Below the pieces are notes generated by a model, which saw only the letters and a list, made by a program, of their open reading frames with translations, did not search any database and was not told where the DNA came from. Shown here in pieces: positions 46,768-55,785 of a DNA stretch of 64,000 bases. Numbering within the stretch: the first letter of the stretch is position 1; each line of letters opens with the position of its first letter. The position numbers and the translations under genes were made by a program. The stretch lies in assembly GCA_016702555.1 (NCBI GenBank), contig JADJDV010000002.1, forward strand, positions 124,001-188,000, written 5' to 3'. This DNA comes from Burkholderiales bacterium (GTDB taxonomy: Bacteria > Pseudomonadota > Gammaproteobacteria > Burkholderiales > Burkholderiaceae_C).

Positions 46768-47856
46768 ATGAGCATCGAAATCCGCCACGTCACCAAGCAC
46801 TTCGGCAACTTCCGCGCACTTCATGAGGTCAGCCTCGACATCGCCTCCGGCGAACTGCTGGCGCTGCTTGGCCCCTCGGGCTGCGGCAAGACCACGCTGC
46901 TGCGCATCATCGCCGGGCTGGAGTCGGCCGACAGCGGCTCGATCCTGTTTTCCGGCGCCGACACCACCGACGTGCACGTGCGCGAGCGGCAGGTGGGTTT
47001 CGTGTTCCAGCACTACGCGCTGTTTCGCCACATGACCGTGGCCGAGAACGTGGCCTTCGGCCTGCGCGTCAAGCCGCGCCGTGAACGTCCGAGCGACGAG
47101 CAGATCCAGGCCAAGGTGCAGGAGCTGCTGGGCCTGGTGCAACTCGACTGGCTGGCCGACCGCTACCCGTCGCAACTGTCGGGCGGCCAGCGCCAGCGCA
47201 TCGCCCTGGCGCGCGCGCTGGCCGTGGAGCCCAAGGTGCTGCTGCTCGACGAGCCCTTCGGCGCGCTCGACGCCAAGGTGCGCAAGGAACTGCGCCGCTG
47301 GCTGCGCCGCCTGCACGACGAACTGCACGTCACCAGCATCTTCGTCACGCACGACCAGGAAGAGGCGCTGGAAGTGGCGGACCGCGTGGTGGTGATGAAC
47401 AAGGGCCGCATCGAGCAGGTCGGCACGCCGCAGCAGGTGTGGGAGCAGCCGGCCAGCCCCTTCGTCTACGGTTTTCTGGGCGACGTCAACCTGTTCAAGG
47501 GGCGCGCCAGCGGTGGGCAGCTGCAGGTGGGCGACTGGCAGATTGCCGCGCCCGAGCACGCCGACGCGCTGGACGCCGAGGCCATGGCCTTCGTGCGCCC
47601 GAGCGACCTGGCGGTGGCGCCGTACGCGCCCGGCGCCAGCGGGCTGGCGGCGCGGCTGGACCGCGCGCTGGTGGTCGGCCCGCTGGCGCGGCTGGAGCTG
47701 ACGCCGCGCGAGCAGCCCGAACAGATCCTGGAGGCGCATCTGCCCGCCGACGAGTTCCGCCAGCTCGGCGTGAAGGAGGGCGACACCGTCAGCGTGTCGC
47801 CGCGCAAGGCGCGGGTGTTCCTGGAAGTGGCGGACGATCCGGCCGTGATGATCTGA
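46768..47856 (+). CDS. cysA: Sulfate/thiosulfate ABC transporter ATP-binding protein CysA
   Basis: 362 residues from ATG 46768. Walker A GPSGCGKTTLLR, Q-loop FVFQHYALF, signature LSGGQRQRIALARAL, Walker B LLLDEPFGALD, then a C-terminal regulatory TOBE-like domain (about 240-355). Energises CysTW. Convergent with ssb. Confidence 0.96.
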   Translation: MSIEIRHVTKHFGNFRALHEVSLDIASGELLALLGPSGCGKTTLLRIIAGLESADSGSILFSGADTTDVHVRERQVGFVFQHYALFRHMTVAENVAFGLRVKPRRERPSDEQIQAKVQELLGLVQLDWLADRYPSQLSGGQRQRIALARALAVEPKVLLLDEPFGALDAKVRKELRRWLRRLHDELHVTSIFVTHDQEEALEVADRVVVMNKGRIEQVGTPQQVWEQPASPFVYGFLGDVNLFKGRASGGQLQVGDWQIAAPEHADALDAEAMAFVRPSDLAVAPYAPGASGLAARLDRALVVGPLARLELTPREQPEQILEAHLPADEFRQLGVKEGDTVSVSPRKARVFLEVADDPAVMI

Positions 47857-47908
47857 CCGCGGCGTGGGTTGGCGCCGCGCGGCGACTTTGGCGCCCGGCC
47901 GGGGCGCG

Positions 47909-48403
47909 TCAGAACGGAATGTCGTCGTCCATGTCGCCGAACCCCGAATCGGCCTGGGCGGTCGGTGCCGGCGCGCGCGGTGCGGGGGCGGCCCGGGGTG
48001 CGGGCGCGGCACGGCGCGGCGCATCGAAACCGTCGCCACCGCCGTCGTCCGAAGGCCCGCCCATGCCCTGGCGGCTGCCCAGCATCTGCATCTGGTCGAC
48101 CCGAACTTCCGTGCTGTACTTGTCCTGGCCGCTCTGGTCCTGCCACTTGCGGGTGCGCAGGCTGCCCTCGATGTAGATCTGACTGCCCTTGCGCAGGTAC
48201 TGGCCGGCGATTTCGGCCAGGCGACCGTTGAACACCAGGCGGTGCCACTCGGTGTGCTCGCGCGGCTCGCCGCTTTGCTTGTCGCGCCACTTGTCGGTGG
48301 TGGCCAGGGTCACGTTGGCGATCTGGTCGCCACTGGGAAAGGTGCGCATTTCGGGGTCGCGCCCGAGGTTGCCGACGAGGATGATCTTGTTGACGGAGGC
48401 CAT
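47909..48403 (-). CDS. ssb: Single-stranded DNA-binding protein
   Basis: 164 residues: OB-fold (1-110; MASVNKIILVGNLGRDPEMR, WHRLVFNGRLAEIAGQYLRKG), a Gly/Ala/Pro-rich linker, and the acidic tip MDDDIPF that binds partner proteins such as RecQ and PriA. In related bacteria ssb follows an MFS gene and uvrA; here a ClC gene intervenes on the other strand. Confidence 0.96.
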   Translation of the reverse strand: MASVNKIILVGNLGRDPEMRTFPSGDQIANVTLATTDKWRDKQSGEPREHTEWHRLVFNGRLAEIAGQYLRKGSQIYIEGSLRTRKWQDQSGQDKYSTEVRVDQMQMLGSRQGMGGPSDDGGGDGFDAPRRAAPAPRAAPAPRAPAPTAQADSGFGDMDDDIPF

Positions 48404-48486
48404 GGCGTGTTCCTGTGAAAGTTAAGGGGAAACAGCGGTTGAGGAACCTGCCATTGTGCCGCAAGCCCCGTGCCAGAATCGTCCCC

Positions 48487-49941
48487 ATGAAGAAGGATCA
48501 GCCCGACTTCCTCGGTCAGCTGCGCAGCGAGATGGCCGATCCGCGCGTCTGGATCGATCGCCTGGTGGTGGGCGCTTTTGCCCTGCTGGCGGGCCTGTCG
48601 GTGGTGTTGTTCACGCTGCTGGCCGATGGCGCTGAGCTGCTCTTCAAGGCCATGCAAGGCGGCTGGCGCTGGTGGCCGCTGCTGTGGACGCCGGCCGTGA
48701 CGGCGCTGGTGGTGTGGGCGACGCTGCGTTTCGCGCCGGGTGCGGGTGGCTCCGGGCCGCCGCAGGCGCTGGCGGCGCTGGACCCGCGGCTGGACGCGCC
48801 AAGCCGCTCGGCGCTGGTGTCGGTGAAGAATTCGCTGTTCAAGGCGTTGGCGGTGACTGGCGGGCTGCTGGCCGGGCTGTCGGTCGGCCGGCAAGGCCCC
48901 TCGGTGCAGATCGCGGCCGGCGTGATGTACGCGGCGCGCCGCTTTTTGTCGCCGCGCTCGGGCATCAGCGCGCGCGAGCTGCTGGTGGCCGGCAGCGCGG
49001 CCGGCATTGCGGCGGCCTTCAACACGCCGCTGGGCGGCATCGTGTTCGCCATTGAGGAGTTGTCGCGCCGGCTGGAGACGCGCTCGTCCGGCCTGATGCT
49101 GGGCGCCATCGTGCTGGCCGGCCTGGTGGCGGTGGCGGCGTTCGGCAACCTGTCCTACTTCGGCCGCATCCGCATCGAGCGCGTGGGCTGGGGCGTGCTG
49201 CTGCCGGGGCTGACGCTGGCGCTGGCCTGCGGCTTGCTGGGCGGGCTGTTTGCGCGCCTGCTGATCGCCTCCATTCTGGGTACGCTGGACCGTTTCAGCG
49301 CCTGGCGGCGACGCCATCCGATCCGGTTTGCCGCCGCCTGCGGCCTGGCGGTGGCGGTGATCGCCATCGTCACCGGCGCCAGCGCGGTCGGTGGCGGCCA
49401 TGCGCACACGCGCGCCCTGCTGGCCGGCGAGGAACACGGCGTGCCGCTGCTGTGGACGTTGCTGAAATTCATTGCCACCTGGCTGTCGGCCTGGTCGGGC
49501 GTGCCGGGCGGGCTGTTCACGCCCAGCCTGTCGATTGGTGCCAGCCTGGGGCACGACGTGGCGCGGCTGCTGGCCCCCGAGTACGCCACGGTGCTGATCG
49601 CCCTGGGCATGACCGGCTTTCTGGCGGCGATGACGCAGACGCCGATCACCGCCATGATCATCGTGATGGAGATGGTCGATGGCTACGCCATGGTGCTGGG
49701 GCTGATGGCCTGCGCGCTGCTGGCCAGCCTGGTCTCGCGCATGGTCAGCCGGCCGCTGTACGCGGCGATCGCCGACCACCTGGTGGGGCGGCTGGTGCCC
49801 GATGCCAGGGCTACGCCGCCGGAGGAGCAGATCGCGCAGGCGTCGACGCCGGTGGCACATACTGCGCCCAGCCCAGCAGCAGCCACAGCGCCGTCAGCGC
49901 CCCCGTCGCCGCAAACACCGCCGACGCCCCCCAGCGGCTGA
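48487..49941 (+). CDS. ClC-family chloride channel/transporter with Glu-to-Gln gate
   Basis: 484 residues from ATG 48487 with about 16 hydrophobic segments. ClC signatures are GSGPPQ (near GSGIP), GRQGPSV (near GREGPxV) and GGLFTPSL (GxFxP). The gating/proton glutamate of the second motif is replaced by Gln136, a change that in the E. coli exchanger removes proton coupling. The C-terminus is a Pro/Ala/Ser tail that overlaps the MFS gene antisense by 131 bp. The gene interrupts the usual MFS-ssb neighbourhood, which suggests insertion or rearrangement. Confidence 0.88.
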   Translation: MKKDQPDFLGQLRSEMADPRVWIDRLVVGAFALLAGLSVVLFTLLADGAELLFKAMQGGWRWWPLLWTPAVTALVVWATLRFAPGAGGSGPPQALAALDPRLDAPSRSALVSVKNSLFKALAVTGGLLAGLSVGRQGPSVQIAAGVMYAARRFLSPRSGISARELLVAGSAAGIAAAFNTPLGGIVFAIEELSRRLETRSSGLMLGAIVLAGLVAVAAFGNLSYFGRIRIERVGWGVLLPGLTLALACGLLGGLFARLLIASILGTLDRFSAWRRRHPIRFAAACGLAVAVIAIVTGASAVGGGHAHTRALLAGEEHGVPLLWTLLKFIATWLSAWSGVPGGLFTPSLSIGASLGHDVARLLAPEYATVLIALGMTGFLAAMTQTPITAMIIVMEMVDGYAMVLGLMACALLASLVSRMVSRPLYAAIADHLVGRLVPDARATPPEEQIAQASTPVAHTAPSPAAATAPSAPPSPQTPPTPPSG

Positions 49942-51058
49942 ACAGCCAGCCGCCCAGGGCGCCGCCCGCGAACAGGCCGAGCGACTGCAGCGTGTTGTAG
50001 ACCCCCAGCGCCGCGCCGCGCGCGTTGCTGGGCGCCAGGCGCGAGATCAGACTGGGCTGCATCGCCTCGACCAGGTTGAAGCCGACGAAGAAGAAGAACA
50101 TCAGCAGGCCCAGCGTCCACAGCCCGGGCGCGTGCGGCGTCAGCAGCCAGAAGGCCAGCTGCACCACGCACAGCAGCGCGATGCCGATGCGCAGCACGGT
50201 GCGCATGTGGCCGCGCCGCTCGGCCGAGAACAGCCCACCCATCATCAGGAACGAGGCCAGGATCGCCGGCAGGTACAGGTGCCAGTGCTGCGCCTTGGCC
50301 AGCCCGGCCTGCACCAGCAGGCCCGGCACCACCACCCACATCGCCATCTGCACCGTGTGCAGCACGAACACGCCCAGATCCAGCCGCCACAGGCGCGGGT
50401 GCAGCCACACGTCCTGCAGCCGCCCGCGCGGTATGTCCACATGTTGCACCGGCTCGCCCGGCGTGAACAGCAGCACCACCGCGATGCCGGCCACCGCCAG
50501 CGCCGCCGTCAGCCAGAACAGGCCGCCCAGCCCGATGGCGCCGGTCAGCGGCGGTGCCGCCACCAATGAGAGCGCGAACATGGCGGCGATGCTGACGCCC
50601 ACCAGCGCCATCGCCTTGGTGCGCACTTCGTCGCGCGTCAGGTCGGCCAGCAGCGCCGTCACCGCAGCCGACACCGCGCCCGCGCCCTGCAGCGCGCGGC
50701 CGGCGACCAGCATCTGCACGCTGCCCGCCAGCGCCGCCATGGCGCTGCCGAGCGCGAACACCACCAGGCCCGCCACGATCACCTTCTTGCGCCCGATGCG
50801 GTCCGAGGCCAGCCCCAGCGGCACCTGCATCACCGCCTGCGTGAGCCCGTAGATGCCCATGGCCAGGCCGACCAGCGCCGGGTCGTCGCCGCCCGGGTAG
50901 CGCGCCGCTTCCAGCGCGAACACCGGCAGCACCAGGAACAGCCCCAGCATGCGCAGCGCGAAGATCGCCGCCAGCGACAGGCTGGCGCGGCGTTCGTCGG
51001 CGCTCATGCGGTGGGCGGCGGGGGTGGCGCGAGTGGGGGCAGGGGCAGCGGCTGACAT
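49811..51058 (-). CDS. Major facilitator superfamily permease (YajR-like)
   Basis: 415 residues, 12 predicted helices; motif A reads GLASDRIGRKK between helices 2 and 3. Drug or metabolite efflux is usual for this subgroup; no substrate assigned. The last 131 bp are antisense to the ClC tail. In related genomes an MFS gene of this kind lies between uvrA and ssb. Confidence 0.88.
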   Translation of the reverse strand: MSAAAPAPTRATPAAHRMSADERRASLSLAAIFALRMLGLFLVLPVFALEAARYPGGDDPALVGLAMGIYGLTQAVMQVPLGLASDRIGRKKVIVAGLVVFALGSAMAALAGSVQMLVAGRALQGAGAVSAAVTALLADLTRDEVRTKAMALVGVSIAAMFALSLVAAPPLTGAIGLGGLFWLTAALAVAGIAVVLLFTPGEPVQHVDIPRGRLQDVWLHPRLWRLDLGVFVLHTVQMAMWVVVPGLLVQAGLAKAQHWHLYLPAILASFLMMGGLFSAERRGHMRTVLRIGIALLCVVQLAFWLLTPHAPGLWTLGLLMFFFFVGFNLVEAMQPSLISRLAPSNARGAALGVYNTLQSLGLFAGGALGGWLFSRWGASAVFAATGALTALWLLLGWAQYVPPASTPARSAPPAA

Positions 51059-51321
51059 CCGAGGCGGCGAGGCGGTGGGCGGCGAGCGCCCGCAAGCCGG
51101 GTATTGTCAGCGATCCGCCGGCGCGGCCGTCTCGTTGGCGGCCATGGACCTCGTGTTCGCGGCGGTTTGTATGGGCTTGCCCGAGGCGCAGCCGCTGCGG
51201 GCCATGAACGCGCACCGCGCGTGGTCGACCTTGGCTGATGGCCGAAGTCGGCCCCGCTGCACAGAGCGATGCCTTCCCATGTTGGTAGCGTCGGGGCTTT
51301 GCATGAAACGAAAGGCTTGCC

Positions 51322-51852
51322 ATGTCCGCCCCGTATTTGCTGACTCGCATGGGCACACCGCTGCTCGTCGCCGTGTGCCTGGTCGCCTGCGCGCAGGCGG
51401 TTCCGCCGTCAGCCACCCCGGTGTCCGATCCGCCGCGCTCCGCCATGCCGATTGACGTGCTGGACGCGTTCCCGGCCAGCCTGCCCGGCCACCAGCGCCA
51501 TGTGGTCAAGCTGCCGCCGCTGGACAACGAGCCGCTGCACCGGGTCGAGTTGTTGGGTGGCAAGACCTTGACGGTGGACTGCAACCGCCAGAGCATGGAC
51601 GGCCACTTCGAGCCGCGCGAAGTACCGGGCCGCAAGCCCACGTACTGGGTATTCACCAGCCAGGGCCAGGTGATGAGCACGCGCATGGCCTGCCCGCCGG
51701 GCAGCGATCGCCGCGAATTCGTCAGCGCCAAGACGCTGCTCGTGCCCTACAACAGCCGCCTTCCACTGGTGGTGTTCGTGCCCGATGGCTTCGAATTGCG
51801 CTGGCGCCCGATTGACACCCGCGCGGCGGGGTTGCCGGCGTCGGGGCGATAA
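51322..51852 (+). CDS. eco: Ecotin-family serine protease inhibitor, lipoprotein-like, P1 arginine
   Basis: 176 residues. The mature part aligns with E. coli ecotin from memory: HVVKLPPLDNEPLHRVELL, KTLTVDCN, MSTRMACP, LPLVVFVPDGFELRWR. Cys87 and Cys124 match the ecotin disulfide around the reactive loop. The P1 residue, Met in E. coli ecotin, is Arg121 here, which would favour trypsin-like targets. The N-terminal signal contains a lipobox-like LVAC (Cys23), although cleavage after AQA is also possible. Ecotin protects periplasm or surface from host or predator proteases. Stand-alone gene. Confidence 0.88.
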   Translation: MSAPYLLTRMGTPLLVAVCLVACAQAVPPSATPVSDPPRSAMPIDVLDAFPASLPGHQRHVVKLPPLDNEPLHRVELLGGKTLTVDCNRQSMDGHFEPREVPGRKPTYWVFTSQGQVMSTRMACPPGSDRREFVSAKTLLVPYNSRLPLVVFVPDGFELRWRPIDTRAAGLPASGR

Positions 51853-52161
51853 GCGAAAAGCGGGCCGAATATCAGGTCAAGCTGCCGTTTGAGGAGAGGC
51901 GCGCGCCGACTGGCTGGCGCGCAGCGCTTGAGTTGGCACGAATCGGCGCCAGCTTCGATAATGGCGGGTTGCCCTGAGAAGGTGTGAACCAACCCGCCAT
52001 GCCCGCTCTGGCCGCCCAAACGACGCCACTCATCGCAAGCAAATGTTCGCCGTAGCCCAAGCTGCGTCTGCGCTTTGCGCCTCGATGGGCGCCGCTTTGA
52101 CGACCCGCTCGAACACGCCGGATTCATTCGCACCTTCTGAATCCAGGGCCTTGCCCGTTTC
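51853..52161. other. 309-bp intergenic region before uvrA
   Basis: No convincing gene. The minus-strand frames carry short open stretches (for example AQTQLGLRRTFA near 52060) of the kind left by dispersed non-coding repeats, but no start, ribosome-binding site or family is recognisable. No clear uvrA promoter or LexA-type CTG-N10-CAG box was found by eye. Confidence 0.4.
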
Positions 52162-55134
52162 ATGACCGATCTTTCCGTTCCACCACCCCACACCACCGAC
52201 GGCACGCCGCTGGCCGCTGCCTTGCGCGCCCAGCGCCTGAGCGTGCGTGGCGCGCGCACGCACAACCTGAAGAACATCGACCTCGACATCCCCAAGCACC
52301 AGCTGGTGGTGGTGACGGGCTTGTCGGGCTCGGGCAAGTCCTCGCTGGCTTTCGACACGTTGTATGCCGAGGGGCAGCGGCGCTACGTCGAAAGCCTGTC
52401 GGCCTATGCGCGGCAGTTCCTGCAGCTGATGGACAAGCCCGACGTCGATCTGATCGAAGGCCTGTCGCCCGCGATCGCCATCGAGCAAAAGGCCACCAGC
52501 CACAACCCGCGCTCCACCGTGGGCACGGTGACCGAGATCCACGACTACCTGCGCCTGCTGTTTGCGCGCGCCGGCACGCCGCACTGCCCCGAGCACGATC
52601 TGCCCTTGAGCGTGCAAACCGTGAGCCAGATGGTCGATGCCGTGCGGGCCCTGCCCGAGGACACCCGGCTGATGATCCTGGCGCCGGTGGTGCGCGATCG
52701 AAAGGGCGAGTTCGCCGAGCTGTTCGAACAGATGCAGGCGCAGGGCTATGTGCGCTTTCGCGTCGGCGGCCAGGTGCTGGCGGTGGAAGACCTGCCGCAG
52801 CTAAAAAAAGCCGAAAAGCACGACATCGACGTCGTCATCGACCGGCTGAAGGTGCGCCCCGATGTCGCCAGCCGCCTGGCCGACAGCTTTGAGGCCGCCT
52901 TGCGCCTGGCCGATGGCCGCGCGATTGCGCTGGAGATGGACACGGGCAAGGAGCATCTGTTCAACAGCAAGTTCGCCTGCCCCGTGTGCGGCTATTCGAT
53001 CGCCGAGCTGGTGCCGCGCCTGTTCTCGTTCAACGCACCGGCCGGCGCCTGCCCCAGTTGCGACGGCCTGGGCACCACCGAGGTGTTTGACGCCGAGCGC
53101 GTGGTCGCCTTTCCCTCGCTCAGTCTGGCCAGCGGCGCCATCAAGGGCTGGGACCGGCGCAACAGCTACTACTTCGCGCTGATCGAGTCGCTGGCGCAGC
53201 ACTACAAGTTCAGCGTCGATGAGCCGTTTGAAAACCTGCCCGACGCTGTGCGCCACGCCATCCTGCATGGCTCGGGCGAGGAAGAGATCAGATTCAGCTA
53301 TACGTTTGAGAGTGGGGCCTCGGCGGGCCGCAAGGTAAACAAGAAGCATCCCTTCGAAGGCATCCTGCCCAACATGGCGCGCCGCTACCGCGAGACCGAT
53401 TCGCCCATCGTGCGCGAGGAACTGGCGCGCTACCGCAGCCAGCAGCCCTGCACTGCCTGCGGCGGCACGCGCCTGCGCCGCGAAGCGCGCCACGTGTTCG
53501 TGGGCGATGGCGAGCAGCGCCGCGCCATCTACCAGATCAGCCACGTCACGCTGGGCGAGGCCAAACGCTATTTCGACGCCCTGCGTCTGCAAGGCGCCAA
53601 GGCCGAGATCGCCGACAAGGTGGTGCGCGAGATCGGCAACCGATTGAAGTTTCTCAACGACGTGGGCCTGAACTACCTCAGCCTGGAGCGCAGCGCCGAG
53701 ACGCTGTCCGGCGGCGAGGCGCAGCGCATCCGGCTGGCCAGCCAGATCGGCAGCGGCCTGACGGGCGTGATGTACGTGCTGGATGAGCCCAGCATCGGCC
53801 TGCACCAGCGCGACAACGACCGCCTGATCGGCACGCTGCAGCACCTGCGCGACCTGGGCAACAGCGTGCTGGTGGTCGAGCACGACGAAGACATGATGCG
53901 CGCCGCCGACCACATCATCGACATGGGGCCGGGCGCGGGCGTGCACGGTGGCCGGGTGATGGCGCAGGGCCGTTTTGACGAGGTGGCGGCGGCCACGGAT
54001 TCGGTGACCGGGCAGTTCCTGCGCGGTGAGCGGCGCATCGAGATACCGAAGCGGCGCCGGCCGCGTCCCGCTTTGATCCCCGGCGAGACCGGCGTCGACG
54101 CAGATTCGGGCGCCGAAGAGCAGGAGATCGAGGGCCGTATCCGCATCGTCGGGGCCAGCGGCCACAGCCTGAAGCACGTGACGGTGGACATTCCCGTCGG
54201 CCTGTTCACCTGCGTCACCGGCGTGTCGGGCTCGGGCAAGTCCACGCTGGTCAACGACACGCTGTATGCGGCGGCGGCGCGCGACATCCACCGCGCGCAC
54301 GCCGAGCCGGCACCGCACCGGGCGATCCTGGGGCTGGCCCAGTTCGACAAGGTGATCGCGGTCGACCAGTCGCCGATCGGCCGCACGCCGCGCAGCAACC
54401 CGGCCACCTACACGGGGCTGTTCACGCCGATCCGCGAGCTGATGGCCGAGACGGCGATGGCGCGCGAGCGCGGCTATGGTCCGGGGCGCTTCAGCTTCAA
54501 CGTGCCGCAATCCAGCGGCGGCGGCCGCTGTGAAGCCTGCCAGGGCGACGGCGTGGTGAAGGTGGAGATGCACTTTCTGCCCGACGTCTACGTGCCCTGC
54601 GACGTCTGCCACGGCCAGCGCTACAACCGCGAAACCCTGGAAGTGCAGTGGAAGGGCCGCAACATCGCGCAAATCCTGGGCATGACGGTGGAAGAAGCCC
54701 ACGCCTTCTTCCAGGACCAGCCCAGCCTGTCGCGCAAGCTGCAGACGCTGCTGGACGTTGGCCTCTCCTACATCACGCTGGGCCAGAGCGCCACCACGCT
54801 GTCGGGCGGCGAGGCGCAGCGCGTCAAGCTGGCGCTGGAGCTGGGCAAGCGCGACACCGGCCGCACGCTCTACATCCTGGACGAGCCCACCACCGGCCTG
54901 CACTTCGCCGACATCGAACTGCTGCTGCGCGTGCTGCACCAGCTGCGCGACGCCGGCAACACCATCGTCGTGATCGAGCACAACCTGGACGTGATCAAGA
55001 CCGCCGACTGGCTGATCGACATGGGCCCCGAAGGCGGCGACGGCGGTGGCACGGTGGTGGCGCAGGGCACGCCGGAGGAGGTGGCCGCCAACCCGGCCAG
55101 CCACACCGGGCGCTACCTGCGGCGCCTGCTCTGA
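52162..55134 (+). CDS. uvrA: Excinuclease ABC subunit A (UvrA)
   Basis: 990 residues; damage-recognition ATPase of nucleotide excision repair. Two ABC ATPase modules: Walker A motifs TGLSGSGKSSLAFDT and TGVSGSGKSTLVNDT, signature motifs LSGGEAQRIRLASQIG and LSGGEAQRVKLALELG. Zinc modules with CPVC/CPSC and CEAC/CDVC pairs. Length is slightly above the usual 940 because of an N-terminal extension and an insert near 640-660. Convergent with the GST genes. Confidence 0.97.
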   Translation: MTDLSVPPPHTTDGTPLAAALRAQRLSVRGARTHNLKNIDLDIPKHQLVVVTGLSGSGKSSLAFDTLYAEGQRRYVESLSAYARQFLQLMDKPDVDLIEGLSPAIAIEQKATSHNPRSTVGTVTEIHDYLRLLFARAGTPHCPEHDLPLSVQTVSQMVDAVRALPEDTRLMILAPVVRDRKGEFAELFEQMQAQGYVRFRVGGQVLAVEDLPQLKKAEKHDIDVVIDRLKVRPDVASRLADSFEAALRLADGRAIALEMDTGKEHLFNSKFACPVCGYSIAELVPRLFSFNAPAGACPSCDGLGTTEVFDAERVVAFPSLSLASGAIKGWDRRNSYYFALIESLAQHYKFSVDEPFENLPDAVRHAILHGSGEEEIRFSYTFESGASAGRKVNKKHPFEGILPNMARRYRETDSPIVREELARYRSQQPCTACGGTRLRREARHVFVGDGEQRRAIYQISHVTLGEAKRYFDALRLQGAKAEIADKVVREIGNRLKFLNDVGLNYLSLERSAETLSGGEAQRIRLASQIGSGLTGVMYVLDEPSIGLHQRDNDRLIGTLQHLRDLGNSVLVVEHDEDMMRAADHIIDMGPGAGVHGGRVMAQGRFDEVAAATDSVTGQFLRGERRIEIPKRRRPRPALIPGETGVDADSGAEEQEIEGRIRIVGASGHSLKHVTVDIPVGLFTCVTGVSGSGKSTLVNDTLYAAAARDIHRAHAEPAPHRAILGLAQFDKVIAVDQSPIGRTPRSNPATYTGLFTPIRELMAETAMARERGYGPGRFSFNVPQSSGGGRCEACQGDGVVKVEMHFLPDVYVPCDVCHGQRYNRETLEVQWKGRNIAQILGMTVEEAHAFFQDQPSLSRKLQTLLDVGLSYITLGQSATTLSGGEAQRVKLALELGKRDTGRTLYILDEPTTGLHFADIELLLRVLHQLRDAGNTIVVIEHNLDVIKTADWLIDMGPEGGDGGGTVVAQGTPEEVAANPASHTGRYLRRLL

Positions 55135-55144
55135 CGTAGGGCCG

Positions 55145-55768
55145 CTAGCTGATTCGCGCGCTCTCGCGCTCCATCATGCGATCGCGCCACGCCTGCAGCG
55201 CGTGAAAGCCTTCCTCGCCGGCCTGGAACTTCATCAGCCCGCGCGCGAACTCGTGCGCGCAGAAGGCGGTGATGTCGGCGATGGTGAAGCGCTCGCCGGC
55301 GATCCAGGGCTGCTGCTGCAGCGTCTCGTCGAGCCAGCGCGCCGATTCGCGCAGCTTGCGCGCCTGCGAATGGCCGAAGTCGGCGAATTGCGGCTGCTCC
55401 AGCGGCGCCAGGCCGGGGTGCGTGTGGCGGATGGCGTTGGCGATCGGCAGCAGCCAGTACCACTCGACGCGGCGGTCGTGCATCTCGATGAAGGCGCGCT
55501 CCTCGAAGCCGTCGCCCATCAGGTTGGGCTCGGGGTACAGGCCTTCCAGATAGCTGCAGATGGCGCGCGTCTCGCTCAGAAAGCGCCCATCATGAAGTTC
55601 CAGCGTCGGCAGGCGCGACACCGGGTTGATGGCGCGGTACGCGTCGCCGCGGTGCTCGCCGGCGTTGATGTCCACCGACACCAGCTCGATCGGCGGCAGG
55701 GCCTTCTCGTGCATGAACATCTGCACGCGGCGCGGATTCGGCGCGCGCGGGGCGATGTAGAGCTTCAC
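55145..55768 (-). CDS. Glutathione S-transferase family protein 1
   Basis: 207 residues from GTG 55768 with AAAGGA upstream. N-terminal thioredoxin-like GSH-binding domain (KLYIAPRAPNPRRVQMFMHEK; SRLPTLELHDGRFLSETRAI) and C-terminal helical domain with GERFTIADITAF. Conjugates or binds glutathione; substrate unknown. Forms a two-gene tandem with a second, dissimilar GST 18 bases upstream. Confidence 0.88.
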   Translation of the reverse strand: MKLYIAPRAPNPRRVQMFMHEKALPPIELVSVDINAGEHRGDAYRAINPVSRLPTLELHDGRFLSETRAICSYLEGLYPEPNLMGDGFEERAFIEMHDRRVEWYWLLPIANAIRHTHPGLAPLEQPQFADFGHSQARKLRESARWLDETLQQQPWIAGERFTIADITAFCAHEFARGLMKFQAGEEGFHALQAWRDRMMERESARIS

Positions 55769-55785
55769 GGCTTGTCCTTTCGAGA

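Noticed and set aside
51107..51358. 83-codon minus-strand frame before ecotin
   Set aside because: No ribosome-binding site, mixed composition, and it overlaps the ecotin start.
51872..52358. Small minus-strand frames before uvrA as genes
   Set aside because: Short, overlapping in several frames, and like fragments of dispersed repeats rather than proteins; one extends into the uvrA start region.
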